A stretch of DNA of 43,876 nucleotides from JANRIZ01 sp033764445 (GCA_033764445.1 JANRIZ010000172.1:1-43876), one strand, 5' to 3'; positions 33,837 through 42,048 are shown, counted from the first letter of the stretch. The notes: generated by a model not told the origin, from the letters alone. Numbers and translations: made by a program.

Positions 33837-35030
33837 TTACCGGGGGTGTGGCGGGGGCGTGGTGCCGGGATCGGCCAGGGGAAAAAACAGATCGAAACGG
33901 GTGCCTTCTCCCGGAGTGGATTTTAATTTCAATTCACCCCGGTGACGGTTGACCACCACGGTGTAGACAAAAGACAGACCCAGCCCCGTGCCCTTGTCCT
34001 CCTTGGTCGTGAAAAACGGCTCGAAGATGTGTTCGATGGTGTTTTCGTCCATGCCGCAGCCCGCATCGGCCACACTCAGACAGATCACCGGGGACTCCTC
34101 CCGGATGAGTGAAAGATTCAGTCCCCGGGCATTCGGATAAAACCTGGTTTCGATGAGAATCTCGCCGGGTTCCTCCTCCAGCGCATCGCGGGAATTGATC
34201 AGAAGATTGAGCAGGCACTGTTCGATTTCATCCTCATTGCCCACCAGATCGGGCAGGGGATCGTGCAGGGAGACGGTGAGGGTGATCCGGGAGGGGAAGC
34301 TGGTCTGGGCGAGCTGGCGCACCTGACGCACGACCGCATTGAGATTGACCGGTCCCTCGGTGACCTCATCGGTCCGGGCCATCCCCAGCATTTTTTTGGT
34401 GATTTCCGAGGCGCGGGTGACCGCCAGATCGATTTTGGCGAGGTCCTCGGCGATGTCGCCGACCGGGTGTTTGTGTTTCATCATGTCCACGACGGTCATG
34501 ATGACCATCATCAGATTGTTGAAGTTGTGGGCGACCCCGCCCGCCATCGTGGCCATGGCCTCCATCTTTTGCGAACGGAGCAGCTGGATTTGGAGACGTT
34601 CCCGTTCCGCCTCGGCCCGGACCAGGCTCGTGACATCGCGGTGGATGACAATGAGCCTTTCGCACGCGCCATTGGAACCGACCAGGGGAATCTTGACCGA
34701 ATCGAGCCATCTTTTTTTGCCGGAGAGATCCGTCCGCTCGTAGGGCGGCAATTGGATGGGGGTGCCCCCGTCCATCACCCTGTTGTCCTCGCGGAGCCAT
34801 TCCTCGAACTGTCTGCGGCCGACGAGGTGTTCGACCGTTTTTCCGATGAGATCCTCCGGGCGGGCGTTGTAGAGATCCGCATCCGCCTGGTTGACATAGA
34901 TGAAGCGCCCCTGACGATCCTTGACGCAGATGCAGGCCAGACCCGCCTCCAGGATTTCCTGCATGATCTTGTTCTGCTTGAGAATCTGGAAGACGTCGCG
35001 GTGATTCGTGCTGGGCTGTGGGACACTCAT
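33837..35030 (-). CDS. PAS domain-containing cytosolic histidine kinase
   Basis: The product is 397 residues with no signal or membrane segment. A PAS domain spans roughly residues 20-140 (AGLACICVKDRQGRFIYVNQ). The dimerisation His lies in MAGGVAHNFNNLMMVIMTVV, the HisKA subgroup with an H-N-F-N-N motif. The ATPase domain has NLLINSRDALEEEPG, DAGCGMDENT, FEPFFTTKEDKGTGLGLSFV. There is no receiver domain and no adjacent response regulator. The gene is the first of the co-directional sugar-transport block and may sense its ligand or a related metabolite through the PAS domain. ATG 35030 is preferred over a longer in-frame extension that is antisense to the cysD start region. Confidence 0.93.
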   Translation of the reverse strand: MSVPQPSTNHRDVFQILKQNKIMQEILEAGLACICVKDRQGRFIYVNQADADLYNARPEDLIGKTVEHLVGRRQFEEWLREDNRVMDGGTPIQLPPYERTDLSGKKRWLDSVKIPLVGSNGACERLIVIHRDVTSLVRAEAERERLQIQLLRSQKMEAMATMAGGVAHNFNNLMMVIMTVVDMMKHKHPVGDIAEDLAKIDLAVTRASEITKKMLGMARTDEVTEGPVNLNAVVRQVRQLAQTSFPSRITLTVSLHDPLPDLVGNEDEIEQCLLNLLINSRDALEEEPGEILIETRFYPNARGLNLSLIREESPVICLSVADAGCGMDENTIEHIFEPFFTTKEDKGTGLGLSFVYTVVVNRHRGELKLKSTPGEGTRFDLFFPLADPGTTPPPHPR

Positions 35031-35186
35031 GGGACGGGGCAAATGGCGGCAGACTTGGGGTGTAGAGTAGGGAGAAGACCTGTAAAAGGCAAAAGTTAAA
35101 TTCCTATCAATCTGCTCTGCATTGCCCCCGGTGCGACAAAAAATCGGGTGGGGAATGCGGCGGCAGACCGTAGGGTCCCCTGTGAG

Positions 35187-36029
35187 ATGAACACCTCCAA
35201 CAGCAGTCTGCGCGACCTTGAATATCAAAGCATGTACATCATGCGCGAAGCCTGGCATCATTTTCACGATTCCCTGGTGATGCCCTACTCGATGGGCAAG
35301 GATTCCAGCGTCCTCCTGTGGCTGGCCAAGAAGGCCTTTTTCGGTCATGTCCCGTTCCCGCTGCTGCACATCGACACGAGTTATGAGTTTCCGGAAATGT
35401 ACAGCTTTCGTGAGGAGATGGCCAAGAAGCACAACCTCAACATCATCGTCAAACGCAACGAGGAGGCTCTGGCCCGGAAGGTGGGCTACGAACATGTCGA
35501 TCCGGAAACCGGCAGAACCTATTCATCGGTCAAGGTCACCGAACAGCTCAAGACCCTGGCACTCAAACAGGCCATCGCCGAGGGAAAATGGCGGGCCATG
35601 ATCACGGGCGTCCGCAAGGACGAGGACCCGGTCCGGGCCAAGGAACGTTTTTTTTCGCCGCGAAATGCGGAAAGCACGTGGGACGTGGCCGATCAGCCCC
35701 CCGAACTGTGGGGCCTGTTTTCGACCGACATGCCCCCGGATGGCCACATGCGGGTGCAGCCACTGCTGGATTGGACCGAGACCAATATCTGGGAGTACAT
35801 CAAAGCCAACGACATTCCCATCCCCTCCCTGTATTTTTCACGGGAGGGCAAAAGGTTTCGTTCCCTCGGCTGCCATCCCATCACCCATCCGGTCAATAGC
35901 CCGGCCTCCAACATTGATGAAATCATCGAGGAACTGCGGGCCACCCGGGTTCCGGAACGGGCCGGACGTGCACAGGACCATGAGAAGGAAAACGCGATGG
36001 AGTCCCTGAGATTGAAGGGCTTTTTTTAG
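35187..36029 (+). CDS. cysD: Sulfate adenylyltransferase subunit 2 (CysD), short form
   Basis: This 280-residue protein has the ATP pyrophosphatase PP-loop SMGKDSSVLLWLAKKAF near residue 35, then PFPLLHIDTSYEFPEMYSFR, the RKDEDPVRAKERFFSPRN segment and the conserved C-terminal end (QDHEKENAMESLRLKGFF). It is cytosolic. CysD with the GTPase CysN makes adenosine 5'-phosphosulfate from sulfate. Compared with the roughly 300-residue enterobacterial form, a stretch of about 25 residues between SLYF and KRFRSLGC is missing. No cysN or cysH gene is adjacent. The next gene converges after 51 bases. ATG 35187 was chosen at the start of the homologous region. Because the partner is missing, a role as a stand-alone ATP-dependent sulfur enzyme remains possible. 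Confidence 0.9.
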   Translation: MNTSNSSLRDLEYQSMYIMREAWHHFHDSLVMPYSMGKDSSVLLWLAKKAFFGHVPFPLLHIDTSYEFPEMYSFREEMAKKHNLNIIVKRNEEALARKVGYEHVDPETGRTYSSVKVTEQLKTLALKQAIAEGKWRAMITGVRKDEDPVRAKERFFSPRNAESTWDVADQPPELWGLFSTDMPPDGHMRVQPLLDWTETNIWEYIKANDIPIPSLYFSREGKRFRSLGCHPITHPVNSPASNIDEIIEELRATRVPERAGRAQDHEKENAMESLRLKGFF

Positions 36030-36080
36030 GAAATTGGCGGGGGGCGGCAGCGGCCCGGTGGCCCAGCCGGCCCCAGTGGG

Positions 36081-36521
36081 CTAGTGACGTCCGGCGAAGA
36101 CTTCGTCGATATGGCGCAGGCGACGCGAGAGATCCCGGGACATGTTCCAGAGCAGAAGACAATACTGATCCGGTTTTTGCTGGTACAGCTCGTTGAAGGC
36201 GTGGGGGGAAATGGAGTAGGTTCGGACCTCGGTGGTGGCCATGACCGTGGCGGAGCGTGGGGCGGTGTCAAGAATGCACATTTCCCCGAAAAAATCCCGG
36301 TCATTGAGCTGGGCGAGCTCCACTTCCTTGCCGCTGCCATGGTTTTTGACGATACGGACAGTGCCCTCGGCGATCACATACATGTTGTGGCCCGTTTCCC
36401 CCTCTTTAAGAATGACATGGCCGGAGGCAAACCGCTCCTCCTTGGAATGGGCGGCGATGAATTCGAGGGTTTCATCCTGCATGCCGCCGAAGATCGGGAC
36501 GTAGTGAAAGATTTGATCCAT
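36081..36521 (-). CDS. Cyclic nucleotide-binding domain protein, paralogue 1
   Basis: The 146-residue protein is a single CRP-type cyclic-nucleotide-binding domain without a DNA-binding domain. Strands in order include VPIFGGMQDETLEFIAAHS, the phosphate-binding cassette DFFGEMCILDTAPRSATVMA (Arg and Glu in the expected positions), and a C-terminal helix WNMSRDLSRRLRHIDEVFAG. It closely resembles the proteins at 38642 and 39140, including the C-terminal RDxxRRLRxIDEV motif. It probably binds cAMP, cGMP or c-di-nucleotide and relays the signal by protein contact. It is transcribed towards cysD, with 51 bases between the stops, and is separated from its paralogues by the DUF3604 gene. Confidence 0.9.
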   Translation of the reverse strand: MDQIFHYVPIFGGMQDETLEFIAAHSKEERFASGHVILKEGETGHNMYVIAEGTVRIVKNHGSGKEVELAQLNDRDFFGEMCILDTAPRSATVMATTEVRTYSISPHAFNELYQQKPDQYCLLLWNMSRDLSRRLRHIDEVFAGRH

Positions 36522-36748
36522 TGGTCAATAGAGCTAACGCAAGGGGCCGGGCGAGGCAAGGAATTTCTGAACCAATGTCGGCGAGCGAATGGACGCCTTT
36601 TCATGACTCCCGTGTTCCGGTGCCATGACTCTTGGGTCAGGTCGACGACACCAATCAGATTGTTCCGACTTGACATCACAACCCGGCAAACTACCGTGAA
36701 TTTCCATGCTCATTCATTCCTCTATCGCTCAATTCAGGGATTAGACTG

Positions 36749-38584
36749 ATGCCTTTTTTACAGTACATCGGCCCGGCCGAGGTCTCCGCCAACTCGCTCT
36801 TTCACGCGAAACTGATCGTAAAACTCACTGAAACGGTCTGTCCCGGCGGACGTGTTGCCATCTGCTGGCGGCATTTCAGCGACGCGGCCCAGCCCCAAAT
36901 CCACGATCCATCCGGGGAGAATCATCTGGCCGTCACTTTTCCGCGCGATGACATCGGATGGGAGCTGGTCACCGAGATTGACTGGCATCGCCATCCGTGG
37001 AATCTCGGGTTTGATCTGCGCGTGACAGGCGGGGAACTCCGGCCGGGGGATCAGATCGAACTTCGTTTCGGTGGGCGCGGGTTCCGGTGCCAGAGTTTTG
37101 TGGAATCGAAATGTTTCTGGCGGGTCGCGGTGCAGCCGCGGGAGTCGGCCCCATGGTGTGTGCAGCCCATCGACAGTGTGCCCTGGTTTGCGGTCGTCGG
37201 GAATGCGCCGGCGCGGATCAAGATTTCCGTTCCGAACGCATCGGGGGGACAGCCCGCCGGCAGGGTGTGCCTCGCCGTGCAGGATGCGTATGGGAACCCC
37301 GCGTCGATTCGCGAGCCGATCGAGGTTTCCGTGAGACTGGACACGGCACTGGACTGGGACCGGCTCGGGCGGATCAGCGCAGGGCGAACCGAGCACAACC
37401 GCGAACTGGCGCGGGTGCGACTGGCAAAACCGATGGTCGTTCTCGAGGACGTTCCGCTGCCTGCCGACGGTGTGGTCCATCGCCTGACCGTGGCGGATGA
37501 TGCCGGCAGGTTCTGGTCGCATTCGAACCCGTTTGGCCCGTCGCTGGCCGAGGGGTTCAGACTCCTGTGGGGTGATGTGCACGGGCATTCGGCCCTCTGC
37601 GACGGCGCGGGTGATCCGGCGTTTCTTTACGAACACGCCTGTGTCGCCGGCGGGCTTGATTTCGCCGCCCTCACCAGCCACGAGAATGAGTTCCTTCCCC
37701 CGGACTATGAGGTGTTGCGGCAGGCCGCCGGTCAGGCGCATCGCCCGGGGGAGTTTGTCACGTTTGTCGGGTACGAATGGACCGGCTGGTCGCGCAATGG
37801 CGGCGACCACAACATCCTCTTCCTTGACGACGGCCCTGTCATCCACAGCAACGCCTACATTTCCCCGTCCGAGTGGCTGCCCGCGTCGGGAACCATCGAC
37901 CGGGAGCGAACCATCAGCGAGGCGATCGGGGAATTGAGGGATCACCGTCCGCTGGTTCTGCCGCACTTCGGCGGGAATGCCTGCAACCTAGATTTCTTTG
38001 ACGCGGACGTGATGCCCGCGGTGGAGATTCACTCGTGCCATCGCACCTACGAGCGGCAGGTTTTTGACGGCCTGAACCGCGGGTTGAAATTCGGCCTGCT
38101 CGGCGGTGCGGACGACCATCGTGGGGCGCTTGGGGAATCGCATCCGCTGGCGCGCGACCACTATTTCACCGCCCGCAGCGGATTGACGGGCGTGTATGCA
38201 CGGGAGTTCACCCGTGCGGGCATCTGGGAGGCGATCCGTGCGCGGCGCTGCTTCGCGACGACCGGCGGCAAAACCGCGTTGATGTTCCACTGCGGTCAGA
38301 CGCTCATGGGCGGAGAGGTGCGCATCAGTGCCGGAGCGGAGGTGACGTTTGGTGCGTCCGCTGTTGTCGACGGGCACCTGGATTATGCGGAGATCCTCCG
38401 CGACGGAATCGCCCTCGTGAGACTGACCCATGATGACAGCAAAGACTACATGGCGCGCAGCGCTGAGTGGACCTTTGACGACCGTGCCGCCGCCGGCGTG
38501 CACTGGTACCTCCTGCGCCTGCGGATGCAGGACGGGGGGCTTGCCTGGAGCTCACCGATATGGGTGGAAGGCATCCCGGTCTAG
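36749..38584 (+). CDS. DUF3604 domain protein
   Basis: The product is 611 residues. Its C-terminal half has the metal-motif pattern of DUF3604 (PHP-like): LLWGDVHGHSALCDGAGDP near residue 275, then FAALTSHENEFLPPDYE, GGDHNILFLDDG, VLPHFGGN, and GGADDHRGALGESHPLARDH with IWEAIRARRCFATTGGKT. The N-terminal half, about residues 1-260, is mainly beta and unassigned. Function of DUF3604 proteins is not established; a phosphoesterase-like hydrolase is inferred from the fold. Unlike its neighbours it uses TTC and GCG/CGC codons more freely (by-eye count), and it lies in the opposite orientation between cyclic-nucleotide-binding paralogues, so lateral acquisition is plausible. Two hundred and twenty-seven bases of non-coding DNA precede it. 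Confidence 0.85.
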   Translation: MPFLQYIGPAEVSANSLFHAKLIVKLTETVCPGGRVAICWRHFSDAAQPQIHDPSGENHLAVTFPRDDIGWELVTEIDWHRHPWNLGFDLRVTGGELRPGDQIELRFGGRGFRCQSFVESKCFWRVAVQPRESAPWCVQPIDSVPWFAVVGNAPARIKISVPNASGGQPAGRVCLAVQDAYGNPASIREPIEVSVRLDTALDWDRLGRISAGRTEHNRELARVRLAKPMVVLEDVPLPADGVVHRLTVADDAGRFWSHSNPFGPSLAEGFRLLWGDVHGHSALCDGAGDPAFLYEHACVAGGLDFAALTSHENEFLPPDYEVLRQAAGQAHRPGEFVTFVGYEWTGWSRNGGDHNILFLDDGPVIHSNAYISPSEWLPASGTIDRERTISEAIGELRDHRPLVLPHFGGNACNLDFFDADVMPAVEIHSCHRTYERQVFDGLNRGLKFGLLGGADDHRGALGESHPLARDHYFTARSGLTGVYAREFTRAGIWEAIRARRCFATTGGKTALMFHCGQTLMGGEVRISAGAEVTFGASAVVDGHLDYAEILRDGIALVRLTHDDSKDYMARSAEWTFDDRAAAGVHWYLLRLRMQDGGLAWSSPIWVEGIPV

Positions 38585-38641
38585 GTTTGCGCACCCATTC
38601 CAGACAGCGGCAACCGCTTTCGCCCCGGGCCACCGCAGACC

Positions 38642-39082
38642 TCAATGCCGGGCGGCGAACACCTCGTCGATGCGGCGCAGGCGGCGGGAGAGATCGCGGG
38701 CGATATTGATGATGCACAGGCAGAACTGGCGGGGCATGCGTTCGTTGAGTTCCTCAAAAATCGCGGGGGTCAGGAGGTAGAGGTTTGTATCGGTGAGCGC
38801 CTGGACGGTGGCGGAGCGGGGGGCGGAGTCGAGCAGGCAGATTTCCCCGAAAAAATCGCGGTCGCGGAGGATGTCCAGCTCCGTGGCATTGGGCTGGCCG
38901 AAGTGTTTGACCACCCGGACCGATCCGCTGGAGATGATGTAGATGAGGTTGCCGGATTCACCTTCCCGGATGATGACCTCCCCGGCTTTGAACTCGCGGG
39001 AGGTGGCGTTGTGGGCGAGAAATTCCAGGGCGTCCTCGTCAAGACCCTGGAATACGGGAAGGAAATTGTAGATGTTGTCCAT
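38642..39082 (-). CDS. Cyclic nucleotide-binding domain protein, paralogue 2
   Basis: The 146-residue product has the same architecture as its neighbours: DNIYNFLPVFQGLDEDALEF, REGESGNLIYIISSGSVRVV, phosphate-binding cassette DFFGEICLLDSAPRSATVQA and C-terminal NIARDLSRRLRRIDEVFAA. No DNA-binding helix-turn-helix follows. It starts at 39082, a little under 60 bases from the stop of paralogue 3, so the two are likely one transcript. Paralogue 1 at 36081 lies beyond the oppositely oriented DUF3604 gene. Ligand is inferred to be a cyclic nucleotide because the PRSATV segment is intact. Confidence 0.9.
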   Translation of the reverse strand: MDNIYNFLPVFQGLDEDALEFLAHNATSREFKAGEVIIREGESGNLIYIISSGSVRVVKHFGQPNATELDILRDRDFFGEICLLDSAPRSATVQALTDTNLYLLTPAIFEELNERMPRQFCLCIINIARDLSRRLRRIDEVFAARH

Positions 39083-39139
39083 CCCCCTTTGCTAGCGGGT
39101 CGTGGACTTTGCCACAAGTGACATTCGGTGACGATTTGG

Positions 39140-39583
39140 TTACCCGTGTGTGGCGGCGTAGACCTCGTCGATATTCCGCAGACGCCGGGCCATGTCCCGG
39201 GCGATGTTCAGAAGCAGGATCGCATATTGCTGGGGCATTTTCTGGCCGAGCGAGTGGAAGGCGAGGGGGCGGATGGTAAATGCGCGGGTTTCGATGTTGG
39301 CCTCGACGGTGGCCGTGCGATGGGCGGTGTAGAAGAGACAGATTTCCCCGAAAAAATCCGTATCGTTGAGCACGGCCAGATCCAGCTCATTGATGCTGCA
39401 ATAGTTTTTGACCACGCGCACGGATCCTTTGGCGATGATAAAAATCTGGTGACCCTGTTCGCCCTCCCGGACAATGACCTCATGGGCGGGAAAAACGTGT
39501 TCCTTGGAATGCTGGGCGATGAATTCCAGTGAGGCATCGTCCATCCCGGCGAAAATGGGCACTTGTTTGAAGATCGGATCCAT
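39140..39583 (-). CDS. Cyclic nucleotide-binding domain protein, paralogue 3
   Basis: The 147-residue product shares the fold and C-terminal NIARDMARRLRNIDEVYAA with the two other paralogues. Its cassette reads DFFGEICLFYTAHRTATVEA: the Arg is kept, but Pro-Arg-Ser is His-Arg-Thr, and the preceding LLD is LFY, so ligand preference or affinity may differ. No DNA-binding domain is present. It begins 20 bases after the stop of the M48 peptidase gene and is co-directional with it and with paralogue 2. A duplication of one ancestral gene best explains the trio. Confidence 0.9.
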   Translation of the reverse strand: MDPIFKQVPIFAGMDDASLEFIAQHSKEHVFPAHEVIVREGEQGHQIFIIAKGSVRVVKNYCSINELDLAVLNDTDFFGEICLFYTAHRTATVEANIETRAFTIRPLAFHSLGQKMPQQYAILLLNIARDMARRLRNIDEVYAATHG

Positions 39584-39603
39584 AGATTTGGTGTTTGAAA
39601 GCG

Positions 39604-40380
39604 CTAATACTGCCCAGAAGAAACCGCTTTTTGCAACTGCTCAATTCTTTTTTGATCGGAGGGATGGGTGGACAGAAAATCCGATCCTCCCGCCGCGCCG
39701 GATTTTTGTTTGGCCGCCGCAAACCGCTGCCAAAACTCGACGGACGCCTGAGGGCGGTATCCGGCCCGGCTCAGGTAACGCAGTCCGATGCGGTCCGCCT
39801 CCAATTCCTCGTCCCTTCCGTAGGGAAGCTCAACAAAAATCTGGCTGCCCAGTCCGTAGCTCATGGCAAAAAGCTGCTGGGTTTTGTATTCACTGTCCTG
39901 CATGGCCAGCCCCAGCAGATTGCGGCCCATTTCGAGCATCATGCCCCGGGACATGCGTTGGGCCCCGTGGCGCAGGGAGACGTGGGCGATCTCGTGGGAC
40001 ATGACCACCGCGATACCCTCCTCGTCCTGACAGATGTCGAGGATGCCGGTATTGAAGCCGACCTTGCCGCCGGGCAGTGCGAAGGCATTGGGGGAGGGGT
40101 CCTCAAAGACCACAAATTCCCATTGGACATCCGACAGACCGCTGACCGCCGCCAGTTTCCGCCCGACGCGGTTGACCATTTCCTGGTGCTGCGGATCGGG
40201 GGAGACTTTCTTTTCCTTTTTGTACTGGTCAAAGGCGCTGACCCCCAGCTGTGTTTCCTGCTGGGGATTGACCAGGATGACCGTGCTTTCCCCGGTTTCC
40301 TTGAGGGTTGTACAGGCGGCCAGAAGCACGATCAGGGCTGCCGGCAGAATCCAAAGCCAGGTGCGGCGGGGGTCATTCAT
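39604..40380 (-). CDS. M48-family metallopeptidase lipoprotein
   Basis: The 258-residue product has a lipoprotein signal (WLWILPAALIVLLAAC, lipobox LAAC with Cys 23) and an M48B-type peptidase domain. The zinc site is complete: H129-E130-x2-H133 in VVMSHEIAHVSLRHGA, with the third ligand Glu near residue 194 in EELEADRIGLRYL. The FALPGGKVGFNTGIL segment precedes it, as in YggG/LoiP and BepA-related peptidases. A short STHPSDQKRIEQL helix closes the domain. It is likely a periplasmic, outer-membrane-anchored protease for envelope quality control. ATG 40380 was chosen; the longer frame to 40452 would begin before the lipoprotein signal. The gene runs towards paralogue 3, with 20 bases between. 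Confidence 0.92.
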   Translation of the reverse strand: MNDPRRTWLWILPAALIVLLAACTTLKETGESTVILVNPQQETQLGVSAFDQYKKEKKVSPDPQHQEMVNRVGRKLAAVSGLSDVQWEFVVFEDPSPNAFALPGGKVGFNTGILDICQDEEGIAVVMSHEIAHVSLRHGAQRMSRGMMLEMGRNLLGLAMQDSEYKTQQLFAMSYGLGSQIFVELPYGRDEELEADRIGLRYLSRAGYRPQASVEFWQRFAAAKQKSGAAGGSDFLSTHPSDQKRIEQLQKAVSSGQY

Positions 40381-40451
40381 GCGGGGGAGCGTAGCAGTCC
40401 ACGGGGGACAGTCAAAACAGGAAAAAGGACTTGTGAAAAAAATCACACACA

Positions 40452-40469
40452 CTACGGTTGCCCCCGTAG
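40452..40469 (-). terminator. Hairpin downstream of the tRNA-Gln gene
   Basis: CTACGG and CCGTAG pair around a six-base loop just past the tRNA on the minus strand, and a T-rich stretch follows nine bases later on that strand. It is a plausible but weak terminator or processing structure for the tRNA transcript; a run of five T also directly follows the CCA end. Confidence 0.45.
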
Positions 40470-40477
40470 CGGAAAAA

Positions 40478-40551
40478 TGGCTGCCGATCTAGGATTCGAA
40501 CCTAGACAAAGAGATCCAGAATCTCTCGTGCTACCGTTACACCAATCGGCA
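40478..40551 (-). tRNA. tRNA-Gln (anticodon CTG)
   Basis: On the minus strand the acceptor arms TGCCGAT and ATCGGCA pair over seven bases. A D-arm with GTG/CAC, an anticodon stem AGAGA/TCTCT around TTCTGGA (anticodon CTG, reading CAG), and a T-arm CTAGG-TTCGAAT-CCTAG follow in order. The discriminator base is G and the CCA end is encoded (40478-40480). The gene is 74 bases including CCA. Confidence 0.96.
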
Positions 40552-40621
40552 TCGAAGGAACTGAGATTTATAGACATTATTTTACAACCGTCAACCGTCA
40601 ATATCCCTGACCCCCCCGAAT

Positions 40622-41959
40622 ATGGCTGTCGCAGAAAAAAAACTCATTCTCCGAAACCTTGACCAACCCGGCTACACGCCCGACATGGAGTGTTATCTCC
40701 GCCATGGGGGATATGAATCCCTCAAAAAGGCGCTGACCCTCAAGCCCGCGGAAATCGTCAACGAGGTGAAGACCTCCGCCCTGCGCGGACGGGGTGGGGC
40801 GGGGTTTGGCTGCGGTTTGAAATGGAGCTTCATCGATCCCTCCAAAAACACCAAGCCTGTGTATCTGATCTGCAATGCGGACGAGTCCGAACCGGGCACC
40901 TTCAAGGACCGGCAGATCATCCACAAGGAACCGCATCAGCTGCTGGAGGGGATGATCATCGCCTGCTTTGCCAACAACGTGAAGCTTGCCTACATCTACA
41001 TCCGTGGCGAGTTCCAATACGGGGCGCGGATTTTGGAGACGGCGCTGGCCGAGGCACGGGCCAGGAATTTTCTCGGAAAAAACATCCTCGGGACCGGGTA
41101 CGACCTGGAAATTTACGTGCATCGCGGGGCCGGGGCCTACATTTGCGGCGAGGAAACGGGTCTGATCGAGTCCCTGGAGGGCAAACGTCCCTATCCGCGC
41201 ATCAAGCCCCCGTACTTCCCGGCCGTGCTGGGCCTGTACATGTGCCCGACGATTGTCAACAACGTCGAGACCCTTTGCAATGTGAAGCACATCCTGGCCA
41301 TGGGCGGGGCGGAGTTTGCCAAGCTGGGCCGCCCCAACAACACCGGGACGCGGGTCCTCTGTGTGAGCGGGGATGTCCACAAGCCCGGTTACTACGAGTT
41401 TGAAGTCGGTGCCCTGACCCTCGGGGAGCTGATCCATGAGGTTTGTGGGGGTGTCAAAGGTGGTTCTCTCAAGGCCATCATTCCGGGCGGTTCCTCCGCA
41501 AAGGTGCTCAAAGCCGGGGAACGGTACAAGATCAAGGAAAAGGCCGCGGATGGTTCCATGGTCGACCGGGAGATTGGCATTGATGACATCCGTCTGGATT
41601 TTGATTCCCTGGCGGCGGTCGGTTCCATGGCGGGGTCCGGTGGCATTGTGGTCATGAACGACACGCGCGACATGGTGGAGGTCCTGGCCAATATCAATGA
41701 ATTTTACGCCCACGAATCCTGCGGTCAGTGCACTCCGTGCCGTGAAGGGTCCCTGTGGATGAGCAAGATCAGTCACCGCATGCTTGAGGGGGGGGCACGG
41801 GCCGAGGATACGGCGTTGCTCAAGAGTGTGGCTGATAACATCGCCGGACGCACCATTTGCGCCTTTGGCGAGGCCTGTGCCTGGCCCACGCAGAGTTTTG
41901 TCGCCAAATTCAAGGATGAGTTTGAAGCCAAGGCCCGCGATTTTCAGGTGGTGCACTGA
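40622..41959 (+). CDS. nuoF: NADH-quinone oxidoreductase subunit F
   Basis: The 445-residue protein carries the NuoF pattern: the FMN/NADH-binding segment SALRGRGGAGFGCGLKWSF near residue 55, NADESEPGTFKDRQI, the GAGAYICGEETGLIESLEGK segment, and an iron-sulfur motif ESCGQCTPCREGSLWM with the later Cys in TICAFGEACAWP. This is the peripheral-arm subunit that takes electrons from NADH to the iron-sulfur chain of complex I. Length is normal. No nuoE or nuoG is adjacent; it is flanked by a tRNA gene upstream and the S-box transcript downstream, so it stands apart from a full nuo operon. A HoxF/HndC-like or NADH-hydrogenase subunit is the main alternative. No Shine-Dalgarno is seen before the ATG. 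Confidence 0.93.
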   Translation: MAVAEKKLILRNLDQPGYTPDMECYLRHGGYESLKKALTLKPAEIVNEVKTSALRGRGGAGFGCGLKWSFIDPSKNTKPVYLICNADESEPGTFKDRQIIHKEPHQLLEGMIIACFANNVKLAYIYIRGEFQYGARILETALAEARARNFLGKNILGTGYDLEIYVHRGAGAYICGEETGLIESLEGKRPYPRIKPPYFPAVLGLYMCPTIVNNVETLCNVKHILAMGGAEFAKLGRPNNTGTRVLCVSGDVHKPGYYEFEVGALTLGELIHEVCGGVKGGSLKAIIPGGSSAKVLKAGERYKIKEKAADGSMVDREIGIDDIRLDFDSLAAVGSMAGSGGIVVMNDTRDMVEVLANINEFYAHESCGQCTPCREGSLWMSKISHRMLEGGARAEDTALLKSVADNIAGRTICAFGEACAWPTQSFVAKFKDEFEAKARDFQVVH

Positions 41960-42011
41960 GCGGGCGGGGCAACCGGCGGCGGGGGGCGTTTTTTGGGGGG
42001 CAGATCGGCTA

Positions 42012-42040
42012 TTGACAATCCGCCGCCATTTTTATATCCT
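42012..42040 (+). promoter_or_regulatory. Promoter of the SAM-riboswitch transcript
   Basis: TTGACA (42012-42017) and TATCCT (42035-42040) are separated by 17 bases. Transcription would begin near 42047, just before the first riboswitch helix at 42049, so the message would open directly with the aptamer. Confidence 0.65.
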
Positions 42041-42048
42041 CTCGCGAA

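Noticed and set aside
35031..35495. An N-terminal extension of the PAS kinase to 35495
   Set aside because: It is antisense to the cysD start region, and PAS homology starts shortly after ATG 35030.
35187..36029. DndC/phosphorothioate DNA-modification gene
   Set aside because: The CysD C-terminal end and RAKER segment match sulfate adenylyltransferase, and no dnd gene is present.
36522..36748. Promoter-like TTGACA at 36670-36675 before the DUF3604 gene
   Set aside because: The -10 candidate (TACCGT) is poor and its spacing is uncertain, so it was not listed.
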